Numbered from the stretch's first letter, positions 14,952-24,184 are shown. The stretch: 64,000 nucleotides of DNA from Klebsiella pneumoniae (GCF_000742135.1 NZ_KN046818.1:3291447-3355446); one strand, 5' to 3'. Program-made: numbers and translations. The notes: generated by a model not told the origin, from the letters alone.

Positions 14952-16775
14952 ATGCCGTTAATAGCCGGGATTGATATCGGCAACGCCACCACCGAGGTGG
15001 CGCTGGCGTCCGACGACCCGCAGGCGAGGGCGTTTGTTGCCAGCGGGATCGTCGCGACGACGGGCATGAAAGGGACGCGGGACAATATCGCCGGGACCCT
15101 CGCCGCGCTGGAGCAGGCCCTGGCGAAAACACCGTGGTCGATGAGCGATGTCTCTCGCATCTATCTTAACGAAGCCGCGCCGGTGATTGGCGATGTGGCG
15201 ATGGAGACCATCACCGAGACCATTATCACCGAATCGACCATGATCGGTCATAACCCGCAGACGCCGGGCGGGGTGGGCGTTGGCGTGGGGACGACTATCG
15301 CCCTCGGGCGGCTGGCGACGCTGCCGGCGGCGCAGTATGCCGAGGGGTGGATCGTACTGATTGACGACGCCGTCGATTTCCTTGACGCCGTTTGGTGGCT
15401 CAATGAGGCGCTCGACCGGGGGATCAACGTGGTGGCGGCGATCCTCAAAAAGGACGACGGCGTGCTGGTGAACAACCGCCTGCGTAAAACCCTGCCGGTG
15501 GTAGATGAAGTGACGCTGCTGGAGCAGGTCCCCGAGGGGGTGATGGCGGCGGTGGAAGTGGCCGCGCCGGGCCAGGTGGTGCGGATCCTGTCGAATCCCT
15601 ACGGGATCGCCACCTTCTTCGGGCTAAGCCCGGAAGAGACCCAGGCCATCGTCCCCATCGCCCGCGCCCTGATTGGCAACCGTTCAGCGGTGGTGCTCAA
15701 GACCCCGCAGGGGGACGTGCAGTCGCGGGTGATCCCGGCGGGCAACCTCTACATTAGCGGCGAAAAGCGCCGCGGAGAGGCCGATGTCGCCGAGGGCGCG
15801 GAAGCCATCATGCAGGCGATGAGCGCCTGCGCTCCGGTACGCGACATCCGCGGCGAACCGGGCACTCACGCCGGCGGCATGCTTGAGCGGGTGCGCAAGG
15901 TAATGGCGTCCCTGACCGGCCATGAGATGAGCGCGATATACATCCAGGATCTGCTGGCGGTGGATACGTTTATTCCGCGCAAGGTGCAGGGCGGGATGGC
16001 CGGCGAGTGCGCCATGGAAAATGCCGTCGGGATGGCGGCGATGGTGAAAGCGGATCGTCTGCAAATGCAGGTTATCGCCCGCGAACTGAGCGCCCGACTG
16101 CAGACCGAGGTGGTGGTGGGCGGCGTGGAGGCCAACATGGCCATCGCCGGGGCGTTAACCACTCCCGGCTGTGCGGCGCCGCTGGCGATCCTCGATCTCG
16201 GCGCCGGCTCGACGGATGCGGCGATCGTCAACGCGGAGGGGCAGATAACGGCGGTCCATCTCGCCGGGGCGGGGAATATGGTCAGCCTGTTGATTAAAAC
16301 CGAGCTGGGCCTCGAGGATCTTTCGCTGGCGGAAGCGATAAAAAAATACCCGCTGGCCAAAGTGGAAAGCCTGTTCAGTATTCGTCACGAGAATGGCGCG
16401 GTGGAGTTCTTTCGGGAAGCCCTCAGCCCGGCGGTGTTCGCCAAAGTGGTGTACATCAAGGAGGGCGAACTGGTGCCGATCGATAACGCCAGCCCGCTGG
16501 AAAAAATTCGTCTCGTACGCCGGCAGGCGAAAGAGAAAGTGTTTGTCACCAACTGCCTGCGCGCGCTGCGCCAGGTCTCACCCGGCGGTTCCATTCGCGA
16601 TATCGCCTTTGTGGTGCTGGTGGGCGGCTCATCGCTGGACTTTGAGATCCCGCAGCTTATCACGGAAGCCTTGTCGCACTATGGCGTGGTCGCCGGGCAG
16701 GGCAATATTCGGGGAACAGAAGGGCCGCGCAATGCGGTCGCCACCGGGCTGCTACTGGCCGGTCAGGCGAATTAA
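14952..16775 (+). CDS. dhaF: Glycerol dehydratase reactivase large subunit (GdrA)
   Basis: 607 residues, standard for GdrA/DdrA. It is a chaperone-like ATPase of the actin/Hsp70 fold that, with DhaG, releases inactive cobalamin from suicide-inactivated dehydratase so that fresh adenosylcobalamin can enter. The phosphate loops GIDIGNATTEVALA at the N-terminus and LDLGAGSTDAAIVNAEG near residue 415 are the Hsp70-like nucleotide-binding motifs, and VVLVGGSSLDFEIPQLI near 555 is the adenosine motif. It is coexpressed with the dehydratase; its partner subunit is in the divergent operon. Confidence 0.96.
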   Translation: MPLIAGIDIGNATTEVALASDDPQARAFVASGIVATTGMKGTRDNIAGTLAALEQALAKTPWSMSDVSRIYLNEAAPVIGDVAMETITETIITESTMIGHNPQTPGGVGVGVGTTIALGRLATLPAAQYAEGWIVLIDDAVDFLDAVWWLNEALDRGINVVAAILKKDDGVLVNNRLRKTLPVVDEVTLLEQVPEGVMAAVEVAAPGQVVRILSNPYGIATFFGLSPEETQAIVPIARALIGNRSAVVLKTPQGDVQSRVIPAGNLYISGEKRRGEADVAEGAEAIMQAMSACAPVRDIRGEPGTHAGGMLERVRKVMASLTGHEMSAIYIQDLLAVDTFIPRKVQGGMAGECAMENAVGMAAMVKADRLQMQVIARELSARLQTEVVVGGVEANMAIAGALTTPGCAAPLAILDLGAGSTDAAIVNAEGQITAVHLAGAGNMVSLLIKTELGLEDLSLAEAIKKYPLAKVESLFSIRHENGAVEFFREALSPAVFAKVVYIKEGELVPIDNASPLEKIRLVRRQAKEKVFVTNCLRALRQVSPGGSIRDIAFVVLVGGSSLDFEIPQLITEALSHYGVVAGQGNIRGTEGPRNAVATGLLLAGQAN

Positions 16776-16828
16776 ACGGGCGCTCGCGCCAGCCTCTCTC
16801 TTTAACGTGCTATTTCAGGATGCCGATA

Positions 16829-17632
16829 ATGAACCAGACTTCTACCTTAACCGGGCAGTGCGTGGCCGAGTTTCTTGGCACCGGATTGCTCATTTTCTTC
16901 GGCGCGGGCTGCGTCGCTGCGCTGCGGGTCGCCGGGGCCAGCTTTGGTCAGTGGGAGATCAGTATTATCTGGGGCCTTGGCGTCGCCATGGCCATCTACC
17001 TGACGGCCGGTGTCTCCGGCGCGCACCTTAATCCGGCGGTGACTATTGCCCTGTGGCTGTTCGCCTGTTTTGAACGCCGCAAGGTGCTGCCGTTTATTGT
17101 TGCCCAGACGGCCGGGGCCTTCTGCGCCGCCGCGCTGGTGTATGGGCTCTATCGCCAGCTGTTTCTCGATCTTGAACAGAGTCAGCATATCGTGCGCGGC
17201 ACTGCCGCCAGTCTTAACCTGGCCGGGGTCTTTTCCACGTACCCGCATCCACATATCACTTTTATACAGGCGTTTGCCGTGGAGACCACCATCACGGCAA
17301 TCCTGATGGCGATGATCATGGCCCTGACCGACGACGGCAACGGAATTCCGCGCGGGCCGCTGGCGCCGTTGCTGATTGGCTTGCTGATCGCCGTGATCGG
17401 CGCGTCGATGGGGCCGCTAACCGGCTTTGCGCTGAATCCGGCGCGCGACTTCGGCCCAAAACTGTTTACCAGTCTGGCCGGGTGGGGCTCGATCGCCTTT
17501 ACCGGTGGGCTGGCGATCCCTTACTTTCTGGTGCCGCTGCTGGCGCCGGTGGTGGGGGCGATTATCGGGGCGTTTTTGTATCGCAAGCTTATCGGCCGCC
17601 ATCTGCCGTGCGAATGCGGTATCGATGAGTAA
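16829..17632 (+). CDS. Glycerol facilitator (aquaglyceroporin, GlpF family) of the dha operon
   Basis: 267 residues from the ATG at 16829; an ATG three codons earlier lies right against CAGGA, leaving no spacing, while the second has about 9 bp. The start MNQTSTLTGQCVAEFLGTG closely resembles GlpF. Both pore-forming NPA motifs are present (GAHLNPAVTIALW and GFALNPARDFGPKLF), the second followed by the D of glycerol-type channels. About six membrane helices carry glycerol across the inner membrane. Its position after dhaF suggests uptake is induced together with fermentation, separately from the usual glpFK locus. Confidence 0.93.
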   Translation: MNQTSTLTGQCVAEFLGTGLLIFFGAGCVAALRVAGASFGQWEISIIWGLGVAMAIYLTAGVSGAHLNPAVTIALWLFACFERRKVLPFIVAQTAGAFCAAALVYGLYRQLFLDLEQSQHIVRGTAASLNLAGVFSTYPHPHITFIQAFAVETTITAILMAMIMALTDDGNGIPRGPLAPLLIGLLIAVIGASMGPLTGFALNPARDFGPKLFTSLAGWGSIAFTGGLAIPYFLVPLLAPVVGAIIGAFLYRKLIGRHLPCECGIDE

Positions 17633-17638
17633 AGCGGG

Positions 17639-17662
17639 ACCCGCCGCAGCGCGGCGGGTTTC
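17639..17662 (+). terminator. Terminator at the end of the dhaBCEF-facilitator operon
   Basis: ACCCGCCGC (17639-17647) pairs perfectly with GCGGCGGGT (17651-17659), loop AGC, followed by a short TTT. It lies 6 bp after the facilitator stop codon and separates the dha regulon from the acid-stress cluster. Confidence 0.75.
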
Positions 17663-17686
17663 CCCGGCCTGATGCCAGGGGGGGGG

Positions 17687-17992
17687 TTATTTTTTGATGA
17701 CCGCGCTGAGATCGCCAAGTTTAGCGGCGGGGTTCTTGTGGCACTCCTGCAGCATTTTCGGTACCGAAACGGTCTCGACTTCATGCCAGTCAACATAGTC
17801 GCCGCCGCTAAAGTCGGTGTTGCGATTCACTACCCAGAAGGCCACCGGGGTCATGCTTTTTGGGTTCATATCCATAAATTCCTGACAGGTCATATTCTGC
17901 GGCGTGGTTTCCTCAACCGCGAACGCCGGGCTGGTCATCAGACAGAATGTGGTAGCCGCCACGGTCAATACGAGTGCTTTAGGTAAATTCAT
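17687..17992 (-). CDS. hdeB: HdeB-type periplasmic acid chaperone
   Basis: 101 residues from the ATG at 17992, which has GGAGAAG upstream; an upstream in-frame start six codons earlier is less likely. An N-terminal signal peptide ends near SPAFA. The mature part carries the HdeA/HdeB pair of cysteines, in MTCQEFMDMNPKSMTP and MLQECHKNP, which form a disulfide in the family. Such proteins unfold at low pH in the periplasm and stop client proteins aggregating. It follows hdeD on the same strand with a 26-bp gap. Confidence 0.9.
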   Translation of the reverse strand: MNLPKALVLTVAATTFCLMTSPAFAVEETTPQNMTCQEFMDMNPKSMTPVAFWVVNRNTDFSGGDYVDWHEVETVSVPKMLQECHKNPAAKLGDLSAVIKK

Positions 17993-18018
17993 TTTCTTCT
18001 CCAGTGACAAAATAGGGC

Positions 18019-18594
18019 TTAAGCCTGAGCGTGCTTCATTTTATTGCGCAGGACCAACAAGCCGATGGCGCTAAATATCATTTCAACGCCGATAAAGGCG
18101 GTAATAAATAACCAGCTTTGCTGCGGGTTCATGGCCAGCCACAGGCAGGCGATAAGTAAATCCAACAGGCCGATAAAAATATTCCAGCCAGCGCCGCTTT
18201 GTTTGCGGGTTTGACATCCGTTAACGATGCGGGAAATACCGCCGAGAACAAATAAAAAGCCAAATAAAATGGCCAGACTGCTCATACCGTTGAGAGGATT
18301 GACGACAAAGCTCAGGCCGAGCACGATCCAGGCGATGGCGAAGATCAGCGCCACCAGGCGTGATTTCCAGTGCTGCTGGCGGAAGACAATCAGGCTGTAC
18401 AGCGAATAGAAGCCGCAGATCATCAATAACATGCCGGTTACTGTGGCGAGATACCAGCCGGCGACCAACGGCCAGGCCAGACAACAGGCTCCGCAGATAA
18501 ACAGCAATACCGCCATCAGGCAGGCATGCCGTTTATATCGAATGAAGACGCGTGGGCTAAACGCATTTAAGGTGTAATGGCTAAACATAAACAT
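18019..18594 (-). CDS. hdeD: HdeD family acid-resistance membrane protein
   Basis: 191 residues with about six hydrophobic helices, as in E. coli HdeD (for example LMAVLLFICGACCLAWPLV and GMSSLAILFGFLFVLGGISR). HdeD is an inner-membrane protein linked to acid resistance at high cell density; its mechanism is unknown. The ATG at 18594 has GGAGC five bases upstream. It is probably cotranscribed with hdeB and is divergent from yfdX across a gap that carries a 28-bp palindrome. Confidence 0.9.
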   Translation of the reverse strand: MFMFSHYTLNAFSPRVFIRYKRHACLMAVLLFICGACCLAWPLVAGWYLATVTGMLLMICGFYSLYSLIVFRQQHWKSRLVALIFAIAWIVLGLSFVVNPLNGMSSLAILFGFLFVLGGISRIVNGCQTRKQSGAGWNIFIGLLDLLIACLWLAMNPQQSWLFITAFIGVEMIFSAIGLLVLRNKMKHAQA

Positions 18595-18738
18595 AATTGC
18601 TCCGCAGATCCCGGTTGGCGGCCTGACGCTGAATAAAAAGCGTGAGGGTTTATTCAGCGGGCCAAAAGAAAGGTCTGAGGAAAATAGTAGGCCGCGCGAT
18701 CGGCAGGCGTAAATAAGAGCGCCGAGGTCACTTTATAC

Positions 18739-18766
18739 GCCTGGTCTGACAGCTGTCAGACCAGGC
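18739..18766. promoter_or_regulatory. 28-bp perfect palindrome between hdeD and yfdX, EvgA-box-like
   Basis: GCCTGGTCTGACAG and its exact reverse complement are joined without a spacer at 18752/18753. The centre, TCTGACAGCTGTCAGA, resembles the EvgA inverted repeat (TTCYTACA, 2 bp, TGTARGAA) at 6 of 8 positions in each half. It lies 145 bp from the hdeD start and 99 bp from the yfdX start, a sensible place for a shared operator. A bidirectional terminator is less likely between divergent promoters. Confidence 0.5.
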
Positions 18767-18864
18767 CCGCAATATTACTTCCGGGCTCTGATTCTCAATG
18801 CCCGCGATATTTTTTAAGCTGGCTGCGTTTGGTGATGCTTACCGATTTTAATCAGGAGTCAACG

Positions 18865-19497
18865 ATGAAAAAAGTCATTCTGGCGAGCCTGCTGGCAACC
18901 ATGATGAGTACCTCTCCGGTATGGGCAACAGATAGCGCGACGGCAGCGCCAGCCGCGGCAGCCACGACGCAGGTACAGAAAGAAGCCGCCGATGTGCTGC
19001 AGGTGGCGGTGCAGGGCGCGAATGCGATGCGCGACATCCAGTTCGCCCGTCTGGCGCTGTTCCATGGCCAGCCGGATAGCGCCAAAAAACTGACAGACGA
19101 CGCCGCCGCGCTGCTGGCCGCCGATGATGCCAGCTGGGCGAAGTTTGTGAAAACTGATGCTAAAGCCAAAATGATCGCCGATCGCTATGTGATCATTAAC
19201 GCCTCTATCGCCCTGTCTGAAGACTATGTGGCCACGCCGGAAAAAGAGAGCGCTATCCAATCCGCCAACGAAAAGCTGGCGAAAGGCGATCAGAAAGGGG
19301 CTATCGATACCCTGCGTCTGGCCGGTATTGGCGTGATTGAGAACCAGTATCTGATGCCGCTTAACCAGACCCGTAAGGCGGTAGCGCAGGCGCAAGAACT
19401 GCTGAAAGCCGGTAAATATTACGAAGCGAATCTGGTGCTGAAGGGCGCTGAAGAGGGCATTGTGGTGGATAGCGAGATGCTGGTGGCAGGCAACTGA
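18865..19497 (+). CDS. yfdX: YfdX family periplasmic stress protein
   Basis: 210 residues from the ATG at 18865 (CAGGAG upstream; an ATG 12 codons earlier is less likely). A signal peptide ends at about VWATD, followed by an Ala/Thr-rich linker. The helical body with MRDIQFARLALFHGQPDSAKK and AIDTLRLAGIGVIENQYLMPL is typical of YfdX. In E. coli, yfdX is one of the genes most strongly induced by EvgA; the protein has been linked to acid tolerance and holdase activity in Salmonella relatives. Its position between hdeD and evgS supports the same regulon here. Confidence 0.9.
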   Translation: MKKVILASLLATMMSTSPVWATDSATAAPAAAATTQVQKEAADVLQVAVQGANAMRDIQFARLALFHGQPDSAKKLTDDAAALLAADDASWAKFVKTDAKAKMIADRYVIINASIALSEDYVATPEKESAIQSANEKLAKGDQKGAIDTLRLAGIGVIENQYLMPLNQTRKAVAQAQELLKAGKYYEANLVLKGAEEGIVVDSEMLVAGN

Positions 19498-19554
19498 TAC
19501 TTGTTCCACCCTGAGAGAGCGCAGAGGAAAAAACTGACAAGGATGTCCCCTTAA

Positions 19555-19581
19555 CGCTCGGGCAGGCGGACTGCCCGAGCG
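19555..19581. terminator. Hairpin between convergent yfdX and evgS
   Basis: CGCTCGGGCA (19555-19564) pairs with TGCCCGAGCG (19572-19581) around a 7-base loop. It sits in the 90-bp gap between the convergent yfdX and evgS stops. There is no long T tract, so termination strength is uncertain. Confidence 0.6.
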
Positions 19582-19587
19582 GAACGG

Positions 19588-22500
19588 CTAACGGCCGATC
19601 AGGGCGTCGATTTCGCCATCGATCTCGCGCATGACGCCGGTGATGCGCTGTACCACCTCCAGACAGCTTGCCGGCGTCAGCGAATCAGGCCGCTTTGCCT
19701 CAAAAGGGGCGCACAGTTGTTGTAGCGCAGTAATCCCCAGAATTTGTGCTGAACCGTGCAGACGGTGCAGCGCCCGCAGAAAAATCTGCGGCTCATGCCG
19801 GGCGATTGCCTGTCCGGCAGCCTGTAAATCCGCGGCCGACGCATCGCGGAACGTCTCCAGCATCTCATTCATCAGCGCCTGGTCTCCCCCCGTATTCTCG
19901 CTCAGCACGCTGAGCTTCAGGTGCCGGGTAGCGTGAGGTGATGCGCGGCCCACCGCTAAACGGCTGAGCTCATGACTCAGCGTCTGGACCGACACCGGCT
20001 TAAACAGACACATATTCATGCCGCTGGCCAGACACGCCTCCCGCGACTGCGGCAGCGCGCTGGCAGTCACGCCCCAAATTACCAGGCCCGGATAGCGACG
20101 GCGTAGCGAGGCCGCCAGCGCCAGGCCATCTTTCTTCGGCATATTGAGGTCCGTTATCAGCAGATCGTAATGTTTGCTGGCGAGCTTATTCTCTGCCTCT
20201 TCACCGTCGCAGGCTTCATCGACGCTATAGCCGATAGTGCTGAGCTGGCGCTTGAGCAGTAGCCGGTTGGTGGGGTGATCGTCCGCTATCAGTATCGCCA
20301 GCCCGGGTAGAGCCTGCGGTCTGGCGGGCGACGCCTGCGGCGCGTGGATCGCGCAGCGGCTCGCCTTGACCGGCAGCGTGATGGTGAAAGTGGTCCCCAC
20401 GCCCGGACGGCTGACCATCTCCAGGCGACCCTGCATCAGCGCAACCAGCTCTTTGCAAATGACCAGCCCCAGTCCGGAGCCGGTCTGCTGGCGTCCCTGG
20501 CGCGCCTGGGCATAGCGGTGGAAGAGGGTGGCCTGCTCTGCTTCACTGATCCCGCAGCCGCTGTCGCTAACCATGAGGGCCAGCTCTCCCTGTGTCTCAT
20601 TCGCCGGCGTCAGCCGGCAGGAGACCTGAATTGCGCCTTCGACGGTAAACTTCAGCGCATTGCCGATGAGATTATTGAGGATTTGCCGTAGCGCCTGCGG
20701 GTCGACCCACAGCATGGTCCCTTCCTGCAGCGCGTTATGGTAGTGCAGATCGATGCCCTTTTGCTGCGCCAGCGCGTCGAAGGTATGACACTGCTGCGAC
20801 ACTAACTGTGCGACATCGCTCCACTGCGGAGTAACCTGGTATTTTCCCGATTCAATCTTGTCGATATCAAGAATATTGCCAATAAGTCCCAGCAGGGTTT
20901 GCGCCGTCGACCCCGCCAGCTCGATCGCCTCTTTACGCTGGCCGACGTTCAGCTCAGGTTTCGCCAGCAGCTCCAGAAAGCCGACGATGGCGCTCACCGG
21001 CGTGCGCAGCTCGTGGCTCATGCTGGCCAGAAAGCGGCTCTTGGCTTTTGTCGCCTGAATCGCTTTGTCTTTTTCGCGCTCCAGCGCACAGGAGAGGGCC
21101 TCCTTCTGCGCCAGCTCCTCCTCGAGCCGCTGCTGGGAGTCTTTACGTTTGCGCACTTCCCGACACAGGGAGAGTCCCCAGCCGAGGCTGATGGCGATCA
21201 GCACCAGCGCAAAGGCGATCAGCTGGTAAAACTGGCGGCTGTACTGGCTCCAGTTCTCTATTTGCTGACTGGAGATTTTCGACCACTTCTCGGTCATCTG
21301 CAGAATATCCCGTGGCGGAATAACCTGCAGCGCTTTGTTAAGAATGGCGGCCAGCACCGGTTCATCGCGCGGGATGGCCAGCCGAATGGCCGCGACGGGG
21401 AGTCCATCAATGCGGGTGTAGTGCAGACCCTGTGGATAGTAGTGGTCGATCATATAGCGGGCGGAAAGCTCCGAGGCTACGGCGGCATCCACTTCGCCTT
21501 CCTCTACCATCTTCATGGCGACGCCAACGTTATCCGTTTCCACCCAGTTAATCAGCGGAAAACGCGCTTTCAGATCATGGGCGGCGATAGGCCCGACCGG
21601 CAGGGCGATCCGCGCCGAGCGCGTCAGCAGATGCTGATCGGGGGCGCTGCCGCGGGCGACCAGCACAAAGGCCACGTTAATGAGCGGATCGCTGAGGGTG
21701 ACGTAGGCCTGCGGCTGTGGGGTCAGGGTGGTGGCGGGCATGATCGCCCAGTCCTCTTTTTCCATGCGCTTTGCCAGAGCCTGACGGTTGCGCACCAGAA
21801 TAGGGTCAAACTGCAGGCCGGTCTGGAGTGAGACAATATTCAGCATATCGGCCATGATGCCGCGCAGTTCATCCTCGTTATCCACCAGGGTAAATGGCGG
21901 AAAATAGGGGTTCACCAGCAGGCGGACGCGACGATGCTTCTGCAGCCAGCGCTGCTCTTCGGGGCTAAAGGTAAGCGGGGTATTGAGAAACGACAGATCG
22001 CCACGGTTGAGCCAGTTTTGCATGATCCGCATCGCGGTGTCGCTGTCGACGGCATGGATAAAACGGTCGAAGAGTTGATGCAACTCTGGCCGATCGTCAC
22101 GGGTGACAAAGCGGTTGTGTTGCTCCTGCTGACGAAAATAGTGCGCGATAACCAGCGATTGCGAGAAATATTTCGAGATGCAGTGGCCAGTGGTGATGTT
22201 GTTGCCGATAAAATACTGATTCTCGCCGCTGACCACCGAGGCGAGAGCCTGATAGTCGCTATCATAAAGGGTGATTTTGGCGTTGGGAAACGCCTGCTGA
22301 ATAATATCGAAAAAAGCGCAATCGCGGGTGCAGGCCAGCGTGACGCGGCGGTCAGTGGTCAGCGGCGGCAGAGGGGATTTCAGCGAGGTGACCAGCGTCG
22401 GCCAGGTTTTAAGCAGCGGCGCGGATTGATCCAGGCCCGGGGCGAGCGCATCCCGGTGCGCCACCTGAGTTAGCAGGGTATCCACCTGGCGGTCGGCCAG

Positions 22501-22830
22501 GGCGGTGAGCGCCTGCTGCTCGGTGTCATACTGGCGGATAATCACCTTCAGTCCGAGGCTGTGCGCCATCAGCGCCAGATAGTCGGCGTTAATGCCCTGA
22601 TAACTTTTCTCGTCGCCGTCATAGACGATGGGCGTCCTCTCGGGAAGCCAGGTCCCGACGGTCAGCGTAGGCTGCGCCGCCAGCCATGCTTTCTCCTTAC
22701 CGCTAAGCGGGATATCGATCGCCGCGATATGAGAATGGCTCTTCAGCTCCAGCTGTTTCATGGCATACGCGGCAGGCGAGAGGCTCAGCGCCAGCCCGAC
22801 AACGACGGATAAAATAAGACGAACCGCCAT
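19588..22830 (-). CDS. evgS: EvgS/BvgS-type hybrid sensor kinase
   Basis: 1080 residues with the BvgS layout. A signal peptide is followed by two periplasmic Venus-flytrap (SBP_bac_3) domains (about 45-280 and 290-520), a membrane helix (about 540-560), a HisKA domain with SMSHELRTP (His606), an HATPase domain (NLIGNALKF, TGSGLGLVICKEL), a receiver (LLITDLNMPKKDG, Asp894) and an Hpt domain (LHRLHGSAQILG, His1025). Phosphate should pass His606-Asp894-His1025 to the neighbouring response regulator. E. coli EvgS is about 117 residues longer, including linker and PAS-like sequence that seems shorter here. The gene follows evgA by 4 bp. Confidence 0.9.
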   Translation of the reverse strand: MAVRLILSVVVGLALSLSPAAYAMKQLELKSHSHIAAIDIPLSGKEKAWLAAQPTLTVGTWLPERTPIVYDGDEKSYQGINADYLALMAHSLGLKVIIRQYDTEQQALTALADRQVDTLLTQVAHRDALAPGLDQSAPLLKTWPTLVTSLKSPLPPLTTDRRVTLACTRDCAFFDIIQQAFPNAKITLYDSDYQALASVVSGENQYFIGNNITTGHCISKYFSQSLVIAHYFRQQEQHNRFVTRDDRPELHQLFDRFIHAVDSDTAMRIMQNWLNRGDLSFLNTPLTFSPEEQRWLQKHRRVRLLVNPYFPPFTLVDNEDELRGIMADMLNIVSLQTGLQFDPILVRNRQALAKRMEKEDWAIMPATTLTPQPQAYVTLSDPLINVAFVLVARGSAPDQHLLTRSARIALPVGPIAAHDLKARFPLINWVETDNVGVAMKMVEEGEVDAAVASELSARYMIDHYYPQGLHYTRIDGLPVAAIRLAIPRDEPVLAAILNKALQVIPPRDILQMTEKWSKISSQQIENWSQYSRQFYQLIAFALVLIAISLGWGLSLCREVRKRKDSQQRLEEELAQKEALSCALEREKDKAIQATKAKSRFLASMSHELRTPVSAIVGFLELLAKPELNVGQRKEAIELAGSTAQTLLGLIGNILDIDKIESGKYQVTPQWSDVAQLVSQQCHTFDALAQQKGIDLHYHNALQEGTMLWVDPQALRQILNNLIGNALKFTVEGAIQVSCRLTPANETQGELALMVSDSGCGISEAEQATLFHRYAQARQGRQQTGSGLGLVICKELVALMQGRLEMVSRPGVGTTFTITLPVKASRCAIHAPQASPARPQALPGLAILIADDHPTNRLLLKRQLSTIGYSVDEACDGEEAENKLASKHYDLLITDLNMPKKDGLALAASLRRRYPGLVIWGVTASALPQSREACLASGMNMCLFKPVSVQTLSHELSRLAVGRASPHATRHLKLSVLSENTGGDQALMNEMLETFRDASAADLQAAGQAIARHEPQIFLRALHRLHGSAQILGITALQQLCAPFEAKRPDSLTPASCLEVVQRITGVMREIDGEIDALIGR

Positions 22831-22834
22831 GCCA

Positions 22835-23449
22835 TCACCCTATTTTATTGCGTTGCGCAAAGTCATATAGCTCAAGCAGGGTGCTGCAGCCTAATTTATC
22901 CATCAGACGGACCTTATAGGTACTTACCGTTTTATTGCTGATATTCATTTTGCTGCCGATGGTGGTGTAGTCGACGCCGCTGAGAATATAGCGGAACACC
23001 TTCATCTCCTGCGTTGACAGCGTATCCAGCCGGTCCTGATCGGTGATGCCGTGGGTGCAGAAGCGTTCCAGTGAAAAGGGGAAATAGCTGTAGCCATTAT
23101 TGGCTGCGTCGATGGCGGCGAGGATATTATTCATTCCCTCTTTTTTACTCACAAAACCATTTGCTCCGCAGTCGGCGCTGCGTTTGCCGTAGAACAGTTC
23201 ATTCTTAGCGGAAATGATGATGATTGTTCTCTGGTAGCGGCGTTTGCGCAGCTGCTCCAGCACCTCGATACCGCTGAGCTCCGGAATATCGACGTCGACG
23301 ATGAGCAGGTCAGGCTGCATGCTTTCCGCGGTCTGCACGGCATGAGCGCCGCTGTCGAGCTCTGCCGCGACGGTAATACCGTTGCTGTCGAGAAGGTTGC
23401 GAATGGCGATACGTGCCAATGGATGATCGTCAATGATTATCGCATTCAT
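22835..23449 (-). CDS. evgA: EvgA-type LuxR-family response regulator
   Basis: 204 residues, the same size as E. coli EvgA. The N-terminal receiver starts MNAIIIDDHPLARIAIRNLL and has the phosphoacceptor Asp52 in IVDVDIPELSG and the later lysine in NGFVSKKEG. The C-terminal LuxR-type helix-turn-helix reads LSTQEMKVFRYILSGVDYTT and ISNKTVSTYKVRLMDKLGC. It is the partner of the hybrid kinase encoded 4 bp downstream. Likely targets are the flanking acid-stress genes, since EvgA-box-like sequences lie upstream of hdeD/yfdX and of evgA itself. Confidence 0.92.
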   Translation of the reverse strand: MNAIIIDDHPLARIAIRNLLDSNGITVAAELDSGAHAVQTAESMQPDLLIVDVDIPELSGIEVLEQLRKRRYQRTIIIISAKNELFYGKRSADCGANGFVSKKEGMNNILAAIDAANNGYSYFPFSLERFCTHGITDQDRLDTLSTQEMKVFRYILSGVDYTTIGSKMNISNKTVSTYKVRLMDKLGCSTLLELYDFAQRNKIG

Positions 23450-23610
23450 GGGGGCGTAAATCCTGATATGAAAAAAGAAGGGCGATGCCTGGTGCAGGTG
23501 CGGCGGGGGTTATTTTTATCGATGCCGTTATAAGGCGTAATTGTAACACAAATCGTTTTGGGCCAGGGAAATATTGTGGAGCTGAGCCAGACGAATATAT
23601 TTGCATAGCT

Positions 23611-23628
23611 GGATGACAGCTGTAGGAA
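23611..23628. promoter_or_regulatory. EvgA-box-like element between evgA and the second hdeB-like gene
   Basis: GGATGACAGCTGTAGGAA: the right half TGTAGGAA matches the EvgA half-site TGTARGAA completely, and the left half shares only the inner ACA. The core TGACAGCTGT is also the centre of the 28-bp palindrome upstream of yfdX/hdeD. It sits 162 bp upstream of evgA and 123 bp upstream of the divergent hdeB-like gene, which would allow autoregulation. The rest of this 301-bp gap (23450-23750) shows no gene. Confidence 0.45.
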
Positions 23629-23750
23629 CGGGCGTTCACTTGCTTCAGCGCGGTCTGCTGTTAAAAAAAATGCAAACGATTAATCTGCTCTTATTAAGGT
23701 GAGTTCTCGGGAATATCGTCCGGCGACAACTGGCAGGTAAAATAATAACA

Positions 23751-24116
23751 ATGGCGAAAGAAAAACGCGCCTTCTGGCGAAAATGGGTTTGGAAACATCT
23801 GATGGCAGGAATAACAATACTGGCAATGAGTAGCGCCGCGGTGGGAAAGGATGTCGTCCCCGATGAGGCGCGGACCCGAGATATGATGCGCTGTCAGGAT
23901 TATCTGCAACTGGATCCGCGCGCCTGGACGCCGATGGTGATTTGGCTGATGAACGATCCTTTTTCACTGGAGCCGCCGGAGTGGACCGACTTCCATGAAG
24001 CCGAGCTGGTGCTGACGCCGATCCTCACCGAAATCTGCCGTCAGGAGCCGGATGTCTGGCTCACCTCGCTGCGGGAACGGCTCAATTCTTATCAGCAGGT
24101 GCGGTCACTGAACTAA
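23751..24116 (+). CDS. Divergent HdeA/HdeB-family periplasmic protein
   Basis: 121 residues. A basic N-terminus (KEKRAFWRKWVWK) and hydrophobic stretch (HLMAGITILAMSSAAVG) form a signal peptide. The mature part keeps the two family cysteines (MMRCQDYLQLDPRAWTP and TEICRQEPD) and the pattern CQDYL-x-LDPRAWTP-x-VIWLMN, parallel to the hdeB gene 6 kb away. It differs in its long basic N-terminus and a C-terminal extension (LTSLRERLNSYQQ). It is divergent from evgA. It is probably an acid-induced periplasmic chaperone, but function was not tested. The ribosome-binding site is weak. Confidence 0.75.
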   Translation: MAKEKRAFWRKWVWKHLMAGITILAMSSAAVGKDVVPDEARTRDMMRCQDYLQLDPRAWTPMVIWLMNDPFSLEPPEWTDFHEAELVLTPILTEICRQEPDVWLTSLRERLNSYQQVRSLN

Positions 24117-24184
24117 GCGACCGCGGTAAAACGGCAGAAAAAGTGACTAAATGCGCAGTTAGCGGCCTTCTTCTGCGCAAAGGC

